From: Bdellovibrionaceae bacterium UBA6502
GTDB lineage: Bacteria > Bdellovibrionota > Bdellovibrionia > Bdellovibrionales > UBA840
NCBI GenBank assembly: GCA_002436415.1
Contig: DJMA01000012.1
Coordinates: forward strand, 113,045 to 177,044
DNA: 64,000 bases
Direction of reading: 5' to 3'
In this document: positions 27,501 to 35,440 of the stretch, one piece after another
Layout: the number at the start of each line of letters is the position of its first letter
Position numbering within the stretch: position 1 is the first letter of the stretch
Notes under the pieces: model-generated
Told to the model about the DNA's origin: nothing
Database searches by the model: none
Seen by the model: only the letters and a program-made list of their open reading frames with translations
Translations under genes and position numbers: made by a program

Positions 27501-27857
27501 TACTCAGAGTTGATGACTGCCTTAGGAAATGATAAGGCATCAACCTACTCTGTTTGTGAAGAAAATTACGTAGCGGCCTTCCAAGAGATTGTGGACCGTG
27601 TGGTTGCAGAGGCAGAGTTTTCTTATAAAATTAGCCTCGCTGAATACGAAAATGTATACAAGGTTTTCTTGGTTGACCAATCTGGATCGGAAACAGAGCT
27701 TATGCCTTATATGTATTTCGTAAAAGCTGGGTTGATAAATATCGAACCAGCCTACTACTACCTATTAACTGAGAAAGTTAGTAGTATCCGAGTTCAAATC
27801 TACAGAGACCTACAGGCCAAAGAGGAATTAGGAAGAGTTCCTGCCTCGGCAGAATAA
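24600..27857 (+). CDS. Large Cys-rich lipoprotein with a von Willebrand A domain
   Basis: 1085 residues; SD AGAGGAA. The signal peptide ends at a lipobox with C28 (PLFQNC). An N-terminal vWA domain (about 65-250) has the MIDAS motif DNSNS at 72-76 and the later acidic strand LVSNEDDATD. The middle (about 350-780) is very rich in Cys and Asn in short spaced patterns (CSSANCRFQC, CTNSMNCQAFCAQDNVVC, CQNCTAVC), implying many disulfides and an extracytoplasmic location. The C-terminal ~250 residues resemble a second soluble domain. It is probably a surface adhesin or complex-forming lipoprotein. A strong terminator follows directly. Confidence 0.82.
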   Translation: MPKTSRSINFSFLFVILSLSIAPLFQNCSSQIDFGQTDNFALEQGYAELVDFYIDPNSWDAKPNINVVAIVDNSNSMSPIQEKVASGLEQSLDPLNQFAGRLELYTTTQGLDPVFTNRNEEDLKLSVVKEILPYKDSDDADEFIEAYRLPASFTKDSSGTRRSLYYNPDNLESVKQSFGQSIRELGTLGSSDEQGICTLMRSIASQSEEEQTQHAFVLVSNEDDATDISSCLDQIENYKVVSDGSGFQDCTQADLGRQDRPNCIAQNKLNVTTTDYKTKLFARYDTTQNHYAVQSDSIRRNNVAIKLNLKRYGYKQDTRSCDLQLKKSIAKKDLKLNWAKKKSKWKMQYQQNRVILTASRKGVYNYEGRNFEEYFEENLGTYEANSCSDVRSTCNSSDLAKYTGNYQINADGTMVPAELTNTCNVLCTETTAVWKDQTSYQNVYASCEQNFENNQLRAGNNIGNVPNCSSANCRFQCSNLSNESQSPILIADDKNGSCDQDHGINLADVSCTNSMNCQAFCAQDNVVCNSNLSCSADNDESLITSSGYSGDNCDSSISDSLKNSAFTSSQRSGCGSTYSCTYSVINSSGSASRFTALTNYVRGKCSAEDDAAAQSKLDSEVPNCQNCTAVCSNGTSSNYSVNGGYSLDNVCLPSTNGTKYSGFESYMSSLQSEDLRDIEIGNNDFAAKLGELSADELKYLNINCSTASYKKKLSGNNIVDLGDASNYSETACSDSHSSLVSNLNSWFNSNTGTSRSTSNTSNMKCYVYEEPTQIITKNNVVVKDEWDFDLSSSKMVYSNNCSAAIPSEYRDQLGFPNGAVNTYCELNRAEDNLSAQCSKNEAMLRAGATQEELRNVAEAICDANLNLEDADQISYSNFSSVVKGQYPVDVPGGSVINVKDKYPHLQALDAASIKNAIQVQLGTLEGSNFASFVTPPENSQAFAKCEEEAASYNPEDPNYNPFAEGALYSELMTALGNDKASTYSVCEENYVAAFQEIVDRVVAEAEFSYKISLAEYENVYKVFLVDQSGSETELMPYMYFVKAGLINIEPAYYYLLTEKVSSIRVQIYRDLQAKEELGRVPASAE

Positions 27858-27867
27858 ATAAAAAAAC

Positions 27868-27900
27868 AAAGCCCCGATAGTTTTCTATCGGGGCTTTTTA
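27868..27900 (+). terminator. Intrinsic terminator
   Basis: AAAGCCCCGATAG pairs with CTATCGGGGCTTT around a TTTT loop, followed by a T run, 10 bases after the stop codon at 27857. Confidence 0.9.
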
Positions 27901-27923
27901 CTTTTCAAAAACATCAAAATAAA

Positions 27924-28280
27924 TTAAATCAAAAAAGAAAAGAAACTTGGATATTCGTAAATTTCGTTTTTACTTTCTTTGATAGCAGCATAGATCGGTA
28001 ACAAAATAGAAATCACGTATACAACTCCGATAACTAGCAGGCCAATTCCTATAGTAGTAAGCAATAATCCAAACACATGAAGGACCAAAAGATTAAGGAG
28101 AAAGTTATTCACCTGTCTTCCCACTCGATCTAGATACACAGATTGGTCTTTCTTATTTAACCAAATCATCAAAGGCACAAACCATCCGATGACAGGCAAA
28201 ATGGTATTCCCTAGTAAGATACTCAAGTGCATCATCACGGACCAATTTCTTTGTTCTCTTCGAAAATCAATATCTTCCAT
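27924..28280 (-). CDS. DUF4870 / Tic20-like small membrane protein
   Basis: 118 residues with three hydrophobic segments (about 14-36, 54-88, then a final one). The pattern RNWSVMMHLSILLG, then VPLMIWLNKKDQS, then RQVNNFLLNLLV fits DUF4870 proteins (H-x-S...G, P-x-x-x-W-x-x-x-K-D, Q-x-x-N). The function of the family is not established. It is the last gene of a three-gene minus-strand cluster with an SRPBCC protein and a 127-residue protein. Confidence 0.8.
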   Translation of the reverse strand: MEDIDFRREQRNWSVMMHLSILLGNTILPVIGWFVPLMIWLNKKDQSVYLDRVGRQVNNFLLNLLVLHVFGLLLTTIGIGLLVIGVVYVISILLPIYAAIKESKNEIYEYPSFFSFLI

Positions 28281-28290
28281 TTTTTAAACC

Positions 28291-28674
28291 CTATGATTTA
28301 ATTTTAGTCGAAGCACTTACTTCAACGGATTCTTCATCTGAGGACCTTTTTAAAACCTCAATCTCAGCGGAGATTCTAAACTTGTGCCCTTCTACAAAAC
28401 GAGAGGCTTCCTCAACGAAATCGATCTTTTTTATGATAGATACTAGTTCATCCCCTACTCGATCAACAATTTCTTCTTTAGATCGATTTGCGCCTTCTAG
28501 CACTTTTCCCAAAACATCTTTAGGAAGTTTTACCTCCCCTAAAATACTTCGCACGGTTTCTTCAGTTAAAAAGGCAGCTCCCACTCCCATTGCAATCAAA
28601 CGCTTAATGGGTTCTGGCACGAACTTTAAATTTTGCTTTTCTTCAGAACTTGCATCATCAGAATTATTTTCCAT
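28291..28674 (-). CDS. Hypothetical amphipathic protein
   Basis: 127 residues from the ATG at 28674 (MENNSDD); a GTG at 28686 gives four more residues. The frame overlaps the upstream SRPBCC gene by 11 bases, so translation is probably coupled. An acidic N-terminus is followed by amphipathic helices (VKLPKDVLGKVLEGANRSKEEIVDRVGDELVSIIKK) reminiscent of phasin-type lipid-associated proteins, and a short C-terminal beta region. No confident family assignment. Confidence 0.65.
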   Translation of the reverse strand: MENNSDDASSEEKQNLKFVPEPIKRLIAMGVGAAFLTEETVRSILGEVKLPKDVLGKVLEGANRSKEEIVDRVGDELVSIIKKIDFVEEASRFVEGHKFRISAEIEVLKRSSDEESVEVSASTKIKS

Positions 28675-29095
28675 AAACTTCACCAATGCGTTTATGAAAA
28701 GAACTGATCATATTGGGTAAATTAACATTCACCAATGCCTTTGTGATCGGACCAGGTACAAACAAACCAAACTTAGCTTCTACGTTATAAGTCGCACGGC
28801 ATTTACCAGCCTCATCTTCTAGTTTCCATGAACCATTATTTACTTTAAAAACATCGCCACTTGCAAATTCCCATTTAAGGCCTTTGTTTGGCTCTAACTC
28901 TACCCAAATGCTGTAGCTAAACTTTTTAATTACATTCACCGAGTACTCAACCAACTTACGATTGCCCTGGTCTTCCACCACTCGACACTCGCTTACTTCC
29001 GCTAAAAACTCAGGGTACTTTTCAAAATCAGAAACGATTTCATAAAATTCTTCTACCGTGCAATTAAAAACTTCTGTTGTACTTGCGCTTGCCAC
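28664..29095 (-). CDS. SRPBCC (START/cyclase-like) domain protein
   Basis: 143 residues from a GTG with GAGGAGG upstream. The opening FNCTVEEFYEIVSDFEKYPEFLAEVSECRVVE matches the polyketide cyclase/COQ10-type ligand-binding fold; the later GLKWEFASGDVFKVNNGSWKLE and the C-terminal helix complete it. COQ10-like members bind quinones or other lipids, but the ligand here is unknown. It is the first gene of a coupled cluster with a membrane DUF4870 protein, which fits a membrane-lipid role. Confidence 0.8.
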   Translation of the reverse strand: MASASTTEVFNCTVEEFYEIVSDFEKYPEFLAEVSECRVVEDQGNRKLVEYSVNVIKKFSYSIWVELEPNKGLKWEFASGDVFKVNNGSWKLEDEAGKCRATYNVEAKFGLFVPGPITKALVNVNLPNMISSFHKRIGEVYGK

Positions 29096-29206
29096 AAGGC
29101 CTCCTCTTTATCAAAACTTGCCTAGACCATTCTAATCGTTATACCATTGTGAATCTAGTAATCAGTGCCTCTGGCTAACGCCTCGCACCAACCAAGAGAG
29201 ACTCAA

Positions 29207-30268
29207 ATGAAATTACTCTTTAGCCTTTTCGCCCTATGTATTATCAGTTCCATTTCTTATGCTCAAGATTTAGAAAAACTTTTCGTAGATAAAAAGCCAG
29301 CAGTAGCATTGATTAACTCCGGTGGCGGGGTTTGTTCAGGAAGTCTCATAGAAGCAGAGATCACACTTACTGCAGCTCATTGTGTAGACAGACTTTATAC
29401 CCCTTACGTTGTTTACGGAAAAACAGAATACAAGTCAGCCATCGTAGCGATGGATCGGGAGCTTGATTTAGCTCTTATTCGCCACCTTCCCGTCAAAGAC
29501 ATAAAACCGATTTCCATCAAAAAGGCTGCCGAGAAATTAAAACAAGGTCAAAAACTTGCAACCATTGGCCATCCCCTTACGCCAAAACCTTTTGCAAACC
29601 CTCCTTTCAGTACTGAGTTTTCTTACCTAATGTCTCAAGGAATTTTATCTGGAAAAAACTCTTACGACTTAATCACAGATATGTCCCTCAGCCCCGGTAA
29701 TTCGGGAGGGCCTATCTTTGATGAAAAAGGAGAGCAGGTAGGCGTAGTATCAAGAAAAAGAATTGATATGGGAGTTGGTAACATTGGAGTTGGTGCGCAT
29801 CACGAGTCCATCCATAGCTTCTTAAAAGACAGTAAGAAGGAGTTTGTTCTTCCATGGTTTTTTGCCAAGACTAGCGGCTTCGGAAACATTACCTACAATA
29901 CTTTAAGCGCAGAACTTGCTCCACAAGGAGTCGACAACTATGGCCTTTGGACTTTTGACATTGGCTTAAATCTTTTTCAACGCCTAGACACCTATTGGAA
30001 AATCCCCCTTCACAAACCTGATAATTTAGAGGATTTTTATGAGTTTCGACTGGCCTATCATTTACGCTTTGAAATGGCCAATCACACTTACCTTTTACTA
30101 AGTCCAATTTACGGCTGGGCAAGGCTCAACGAAGAACAAAGTAATTCCTTAGGTTTACAAATTTCTCATAGCGCTTTACCGCTAAGCCTAAGATACCTTA
30201 GCTACGACAAAACCGACTCCCTAGGAGATATTCATTCATTAGAACTCTCTCTAGGTAGTAGCTTTTAA
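29207..30268 (+). CDS. Trypsin-like serine protease with a C-terminal beta-rich domain
   Basis: 353 residues from the ATG at 29207 (signal peptide MKLLFSLFALCIISSISYA; SD-like AGAGAG). The catalytic triad is H58 in TAAHC, D87 in ELDLALI, and S166 in SPGNSGGP. The protease domain covers about 25-220. Residues ~230-353 are alternating aromatic/hydrophobic strands ending in ...LSLGSSF, with a terminal Phe as in outer-membrane beta-barrel proteins; the region is short for a full barrel, so it may be a half-barrel or a beta sandwich. There is no PDZ domain. The product is periplasmic or outer-membrane. Confidence 0.85.
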   Translation: MKLLFSLFALCIISSISYAQDLEKLFVDKKPAVALINSGGGVCSGSLIEAEITLTAAHCVDRLYTPYVVYGKTEYKSAIVAMDRELDLALIRHLPVKDIKPISIKKAAEKLKQGQKLATIGHPLTPKPFANPPFSTEFSYLMSQGILSGKNSYDLITDMSLSPGNSGGPIFDEKGEQVGVVSRKRIDMGVGNIGVGAHHESIHSFLKDSKKEFVLPWFFAKTSGFGNITYNTLSAELAPQGVDNYGLWTFDIGLNLFQRLDTYWKIPLHKPDNLEDFYEFRLAYHLRFEMANHTYLLLSPIYGWARLNEEQSNSLGLQISHSALPLSLRYLSYDKTDSLGDIHSLELSLGSSF

Positions 30269-30269
30269 A

Positions 30270-30302
30270 TAAAAAAAGCTCATCCTTTTGGGGATGAGCT
30301 TG
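30270..30302. terminator. Terminator between convergent genes
   Basis: AAGCTCATCC (30277-30286) pairs with GGATGAGCTT (30292-30301). The T run lies on the minus strand, so it mainly terminates bioY. Confidence 0.8.
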
Positions 30303-30324
30303 ATAAGATTGATTAAAATTTAAA

Positions 30325-30858
30325 TTAGGATTTAAAAAACTTAGTTACAATTGTCGCAGCAACTAGATTCTTCACTAGATCACCCGCTAAAAACGGAAAC
30401 AAACCCAGAACCAAAAGCTCTTTCGTCGGAACGAAAAAACTTAAACCCAATAAGCCAAAAGTAAAAACACAAGCACTACCGGCATAAGTTGCTGTTAAAG
30501 CTTTGGAAAAGCTTTGGTTAAATCCACGATCGGACAAACCGCCAACTACGAAACTAGCAAGCAACATACCTGCTAAGTAACCTACTGTAGGTCCCATTAA
30601 GCCCACTTGAAATCCTGCAAAAATTGGTAATCCAGCAAAACCCAAAGCAATGTAGGAAGCAACACTTCCCACGGCTAACTTTCGACCAAGAATTAAAGAC
30701 AATAAAGCCACTCCAAAGGTTTGTCCCGTCACAGGTACAGGTGATAGTGGAAGATAAAATTTAATTTGAGCCAAAGCGGCTAAGGCAAACACACCCAACA
30801 CTACTTTAGTGATCTGAGCGCTTATATCTTGAGAACTTGCTAGTGATTTAATACTCAT
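30325..30858 (-). CDS. bioY: Biotin transporter substrate-binding subunit BioY
   Basis: 177 residues from the ATG at 30858 (MSIKSLASS) with GAAGGAGA upstream. BioY is the membrane S-component that binds biotin, alone or with an ECF energising module. Family landmarks are visible: LSPVPVTGQTFGVALLSLILGRKLA, then GLPIFAG and GPTVGYLAGM, and FLAGDLVKNLVAA. About six membrane segments. The energising BioMN (EcfAT) subunits are not adjacent. No biotin-repressor operator was recognised upstream. Confidence 0.93.
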   Translation of the reverse strand: MSIKSLASSQDISAQITKVVLGVFALAALAQIKFYLPLSPVPVTGQTFGVALLSLILGRKLAVGSVASYIALGFAGLPIFAGFQVGLMGPTVGYLAGMLLASFVVGGLSDRGFNQSFSKALTATYAGSACVFTFGLLGLSFFVPTKELLVLGLFPFLAGDLVKNLVAATIVTKFFKS

Positions 30859-31116
30859 TTTTTCTCCTTCATTCATCTAAGGAACTACTACCAAAAAATA
30901 TTCCAGGATTAATACATTGTGGCATCCTAAAAAAAATCCCCGCTCTTGTCATCCTATGTTTTAGCGCTTTTGCTCAGCTTTTAGTCACTTCAGGCCTCTC
31001 CCCCCTATTCCTTGCGTCAATCCTCTCTGCTTTTTACTGAAAAACTTCTCCTCCAATCAATCTATGCTAAGATTTTCAGTAGCAATGGATTGCGGCTTAT
31101 CTGTGGGGGGAAGCTT

Positions 31117-32383
<1,267 letters not shown>

Positions 32384-32445
32384 TAAATGCCAAACTTTTA
32401 AAATAAAGACATTTTAAAAAAAATAATCCATGCCTTAAAATAAAA

Positions 32446-32982
32446 CTAAGCCTTCATTAAGGCCTGCATAGAAGACCAGGTTCTCTTTTTATCGTTGGGA
32501 TTTTTTAAAAGATGTTCTGCCGAAAAACTACAAACCATTTTTTGCTGAAAAAATACATTTAGATCATGAGAGACGAGATCTTTGGTGTTTTTTTCCAATA
32601 AGCCTTTGGCTTTTTCACCTAAACATAAAATCTTTTTGTAAGTTGATATTTCAGAACGAAAATCATGAGTACTTAAGTCTCCCGAAGGAACCAAGGTCAA
32701 ATTAAGAAGCTTCTCAGGAACACCAAGCGCACCAAGCATCTTTTCTAAAAGATCAATCTCAGCCCCAGAGACCTGAACACCTTCAATATCAGCCAGAACC
32801 AGCCAACTAGCATCGTTAAACCTTTTATAGGCAATCAACTCATGGGGCTTGTTTTCAAGGGCATCAGGAGCCTCTTGCAGCTCCTCTGCAAATACCGGCT
32901 CGCTCGCAAAATGCGCTCGATTCACTCCCAATACTTGGCTTAGATAATAGTGATGCTCTTTGGCCATTTCGATGTTTTTCAT
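32446..32982 (-). CDS. Uracil-DNA-glycosylase-like protein lacking the active-site motif
   Basis: 178 residues. The middle and C-terminus follow the family-4 uracil-DNA-glycosylase pattern: SGAEIDLLEKMLGALGVPEKLLNLTLV (72-98), a strand KKILCLGEKAKGLL (116-129) like 'vivaLGxxAaxaLL', and SFSAEHLLKNPNDKKRTWSSMQ (152-173) like the 'HPSxLLxxPxxKRxxW' block. The catalytic GExPGxxED motif and the FeS cysteines are absent, and HPS is replaced by SFSA. It is probably catalytically inactive or repurposed. No SD before the ATG at 32982. The family call is inference from motif order. Confidence 0.6.
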   Translation of the reverse strand: MKNIEMAKEHHYYLSQVLGVNRAHFASEPVFAEELQEAPDALENKPHELIAYKRFNDASWLVLADIEGVQVSGAEIDLLEKMLGALGVPEKLLNLTLVPSGDLSTHDFRSEISTYKKILCLGEKAKGLLEKNTKDLVSHDLNVFFQQKMVCSFSAEHLLKNPNDKKRTWSSMQALMKA

Positions 32983-33161
32983 AGATTTTAAGTATCATAG
33001 GCCTAGACCTTTGACAAAGCTTAAGCCTGCAAAAAATTGACATAGCCAAATCGGAAAAATCTTCCCCGGTCATGGGGTGAGGAGAAGGCTAAAAACAGGC
33101 TTCTGGATCATAATTTTAGCAATTTCCAGTCAGAATAAATCTATACCACGGAGGGAATTGA

Positions 33162-33368
33162 ATGCAATTTGACTGGGACCTTGAAGATTTATTAAAAGAC
33201 ATGGACTACCGCGAAATGGAGCTAGACTCTATGAACAAATGCAGCTACTGCGGGTCAGATCTTCACCATAAACACAAAGTGAACGTAAAAAAGAACCAAG
33301 TTATGGAAGTGTCCTACTGCGCCGAATGTGGTGTTAGTGGTAAGAAAAAAGAATTCCATCTTCAATAA
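33162..33368 (+). CDS. Small zinc-ribbon protein
   Basis: 68 residues; strong SD GGAGGGA. An acidic N-terminus (FDWDLEDLLKDMDYREMELDS) is followed by a zinc ribbon, CSYC and CAEC, the latter in VSYCAECGVSGKK. It is probably a cytoplasmic nucleic-acid or protein adaptor; no named family. An intrinsic terminator follows, so it is monocistronic. Confidence 0.75.
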   Translation: MQFDWDLEDLLKDMDYREMELDSMNKCSYCGSDLHHKHKVNVKKNQVMEVSYCAECGVSGKKKEFHLQ

Positions 33369-33385
33369 TCTATTTAGCTACGAAT

Positions 33386-33420
33386 AAAAAAACTCTAGTT
33401 TTGAAAAACTAGAGTTTTTT
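33386..33420. terminator. Bidirectional intrinsic terminator
   Basis: AAAAAACTCTAG pairs with CTAGAGTTTTTT, flanked by A and T runs. It serves the zinc-ribbon gene and azlD. Confidence 0.85.
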
Positions 33421-33452
33421 ATTTCTTAAAGAATAGTCTAAAGCAAAAACTT

Positions 33453-33773
33453 TTACATTTGAGTCAGGAAATACAAAAGCCCTAGCCCACTTGCAAGGCT
33501 GACCAACATATTTCTCCAAAAAAAACACAAAACACTGGCAAACACCAATGCCACAAACCTCTCTTTTCCAGCTAGGAAAGCGACCTCTCCTTTATGAAAA
33601 AACACCATCGGAGTAATCATTGCCGGCAAAACGGCCGCTGGGATATAGCTTAAGATTTTTTTAAATTTATCGTTGAGGCTAATTTTCTTTGAAAAACCAA
33701 CGAAAGAAAATCGAATGCTGTAGGTTCCAATGGCTAATAAAATCACGCAGGTGTAAAAATACTGATCATTCAT
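33453..33773 (-). CDS. azlD: AzlD-type small subunit of a branched-chain amino acid exporter
   Basis: 106 residues from the ATG at 33773 (MNDQYFYT) with GGGG seven bases upstream. Four hydrophobic segments; the pattern TYSIRFSFVGF... and IPAAVLPAMITPMVFF matches AzlD. It overlaps azlC by 8 bases (ATGAATGA), so the two subunits are translationally coupled. It forms an AzlCD export pair for branched-chain amino acids or analogues. Confidence 0.88.
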   Translation of the reverse strand: MNDQYFYTCVILLAIGTYSIRFSFVGFSKKISLNDKFKKILSYIPAAVLPAMITPMVFFHKGEVAFLAGKERFVALVFASVLCFFWRNMLVSLASGLGLLYFLTQM

Positions 33774-34452
33774 TTTCAAGCCCCTTCTTCATTACAAATA
33801 CCACCGCCAAAGCCAATGCGATAAAAGCACTAAAAAGTAAACCTAAGCTATAAGGTAAGCCATGAAGTAAAACAGAGAAAAAAGCACTACAAAGACCCAC
33901 TAGATAGTAAGACCTTGATTTCATACTAGGTAAAACCAAAGCCACAAAACTCAATGGTATGGCAAAGTCTAAGTTCAAACTCGCCGGAGCAAAATTTCCA
34001 AAAACATAACCTAGTACCACCACAATCTGCCAACAAGCGGCCATGGCAAAAGCAGCTCCGGCGTAGAATCCCAAGCTAACTTCCGTCGACTTTAATTTAG
34101 ATTCATTGGCCATCAATACGGCATAGGCCTGATCGGTTATGCCATAGGCCGCCAGCATTCTTTTGAAGAAACTAGCTTTTTTTAATAGAGGAGAAATTCC
34201 TGCGCTGTAAAGTAACATACGAAGGTTGATTACCACCCCACTTAAAACCACCACTACAATCGCTGCTTTTTGCGACATTAACTCCAGAGCCACAAATTGA
34301 GAGGCCCCAGCAAAAACTAATAGATTAAAGCTTAAAAGTTCTACTAGACTCAAATTTTGGGTAGAACAAGCGGCCCCCATTACTAAACCAAATGGAATCA
34401 CGCCTAACAAAATGGGACACATGGCAATCATGCCGCGTACAAATGGATGCAT
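33766..34452 (-). CDS. azlC: AzlC family branched-chain amino acid exporter, large subunit
   Basis: 228 residues with about five to seven hydrophobic segments. Family landmarks: GVIPFGLVMGAAC, LLVFAGASQFVALELM and AYGITDQAYAVLM. AzlC pairs with AzlD in the inner membrane to export branched-chain amino acids. It is the first gene of a two-gene unit; a 567-base non-coding region lies upstream. Confidence 0.9.
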   Translation of the reverse strand: MHPFVRGMIAMCPILLGVIPFGLVMGAACSTQNLSLVELLSFNLLVFAGASQFVALELMSQKAAIVVVVLSGVVINLRMLLYSAGISPLLKKASFFKRMLAAYGITDQAYAVLMANESKLKSTEVSLGFYAGAAFAMAACWQIVVVLGYVFGNFAPASLNLDFAIPLSFVALVLPSMKSRSYYLVGLCSAFFSVLLHGLPYSLGLLFSAFIALALAVVFVMKKGLENE

Positions 34453-34602
34453 GAGAACAACTTGCGGGATTTTAGTCCTTTTGGGTACAAATATGTTGGT
34501 TTTTAAAATATTTGCCTGAATTCATTTGCAAATTGCTAGCGAAAAACTTTAGTCCGAAGATTCTATTTTTAAGGAAAAAGCTTTCTTCTTTTTGAAGCCT
34601 TA

Positions 34603-34756
34603 AAACTGGCCTACTTAATTGCGGATGGATTTATGCTAAGTTCGTAAAATCACTATTTGTATAGCTTGCACATTTAAACGTAATTCGGACGTTTTTAAAT
34701 AAACTAATTATTTCTTGGGATTATGTATTTCTATCCGCAATTAAGGGGGCCAGTTT
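34603..34756. repeat. Element with 26-bp imperfect terminal inverted repeats
   Basis: 34603-34628 and 34731-34756 are inverted copies matching at 23 of 26 positions (AAACTGGCC, then CTTAATTGCGGAT). The 102-base interior has a shorter palindrome, AACGT..ACGTT (about 34678-34694). This fits a small non-autonomous mobile element, or a long-stem transcript that would bury the SD of the short ORF that begins right after it. No target duplication is evident. Confidence 0.55.
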
Positions 34757-34822
34757 ATGAAACCTCTGATTAACTCAAAAATACCTAATCCAAATGCCCA
34801 AAAGGCTGAAACCCATCCATAA
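34757..34822 (+). CDS. Possible 21-residue peptide
   Basis: The ATG lies eight bases after AAGGGGG, a good SD, which is part of the right inverted-repeat arm. The product starts MKPLINSKIPNP and is polar, so it does not resemble a membrane-active type I toxin. It could be a leader peptide or chance. No homologue is recognised. Confidence 0.25.
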   Translation: MKPLINSKIPNPNAQKAETHP

Positions 34823-34941
34823 ACATTAGATCAATACAAAAAAGACATTAACAAAGGAGAATAGCTTGGGTGCAAACTGATATGTTAAGTAACTACACAG
34901 TCTTAGCAATTTTATAGGCCTGCCAAAATTGTCCTACAACT

Positions 34942-34974
34942 AAAGCCAATTGTGTTAAAATCCGCATTGGCTTT
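34942..34974 (+). promoter_or_regulatory. 9-bp inverted repeat around a -10-like sequence
   Basis: AAAGCCAAT (34942-34950) and ATTGGCTTT (34966-34974) flank a 15-base loop that contains TTAAAAT. This may be an operator overlapping the promoter of the exported protein starting at 35020. Confidence 0.35.
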
Positions 34975-35019
34975 GGGATCAATCCTAAGCTTTGGGACCT
35001 ATAAGGAGTACGGGAGAAT

Positions 35020-35433
35020 ATGAAAGCATCTAAAATAATTTTTCTTTTTTTCTTTATCGCATTTGGACAAACTTCTTTTGCCAGTGATCCTTGTGAAAAT
35101 CTAAACCGCTTTGTGACTTCTTTTAATGAAAACTCTGGCTTAAAATTAGAAATTCTTTGTGAAAACCAAGCCGAGTCTCATTTATTTGGGACCACTTGGG
35201 ATTTGGTAATTCACAAATCAAGTATCAATGGAATTGAGGCTTGTAACTCAGAAACTAAAGCCATCAAATTGAAAGAGTCGGTGATTAGCTTTTACCCTAA
35301 CTATGTTTTAAGACTTTTTCAGCACCTGAACAGCAAGCTTGAAGTACCCATTACAGGCACTATTAAGGACAGAGATAAAGTTGGCGCAAAGGCTTTTTAT
35401 AATTTTAAAATTCCAAAATGTTTCTTAGACTAG
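35020..35433 (+). CDS. Small exported protein of unknown function
   Basis: 137 residues; an SD region with AAGGAG and GGGAGA upstream. A Sec signal peptide (MKASKIIFLFFFIAFGQTSFA) gives a mature protein of about 116 residues with four cysteines (DPCENLN, ILCEN, IEACNS, IPKCF), so two periplasmic disulfides are possible. No family is recognised. It ends 7 bases before the convergent recQ gene. Confidence 0.7.
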   Translation: MKASKIIFLFFFIAFGQTSFASDPCENLNRFVTSFNENSGLKLEILCENQAESHLFGTTWDLVIHKSSINGIEACNSETKAIKLKESVISFYPNYVLRLFQHLNSKLEVPITGTIKDRDKVGAKAFYNFKIPKCFLD

Positions 35434-35440
35434 AGAAGCT

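Larger units (their letters stand above)
34453..35019. other. Non-coding region with inverted-repeat element and short ORF
   Basis: 567 bases. It contains the 26-bp inverted repeat pair at 34603-34756, a 21-codon ORF at 34757-34822, and a 9-bp inverted repeat at 34942-34974 close to the next gene. No protein of ordinary length is encoded. Confidence 0.6.

Noticed and set aside
29172..29187. GG-N10-GC (TGGCTA-ACGCC-TCGCA) upstream of the trypsin-like gene
   Set aside because: Spacing is right, but the -24 and -12 each carry several mismatches (CAC to CTA, TTGC to TCGC). Too weak to list as a promoter.
34608..34622. Sigma-54-like TGGCC..TTGC in both arms of the inverted repeat
   Set aside because: GG and GC are separated by 11 bases in each arm instead of 10. 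Sigma-54 does not tolerate this spacing change, so the similarity is probably accidental.
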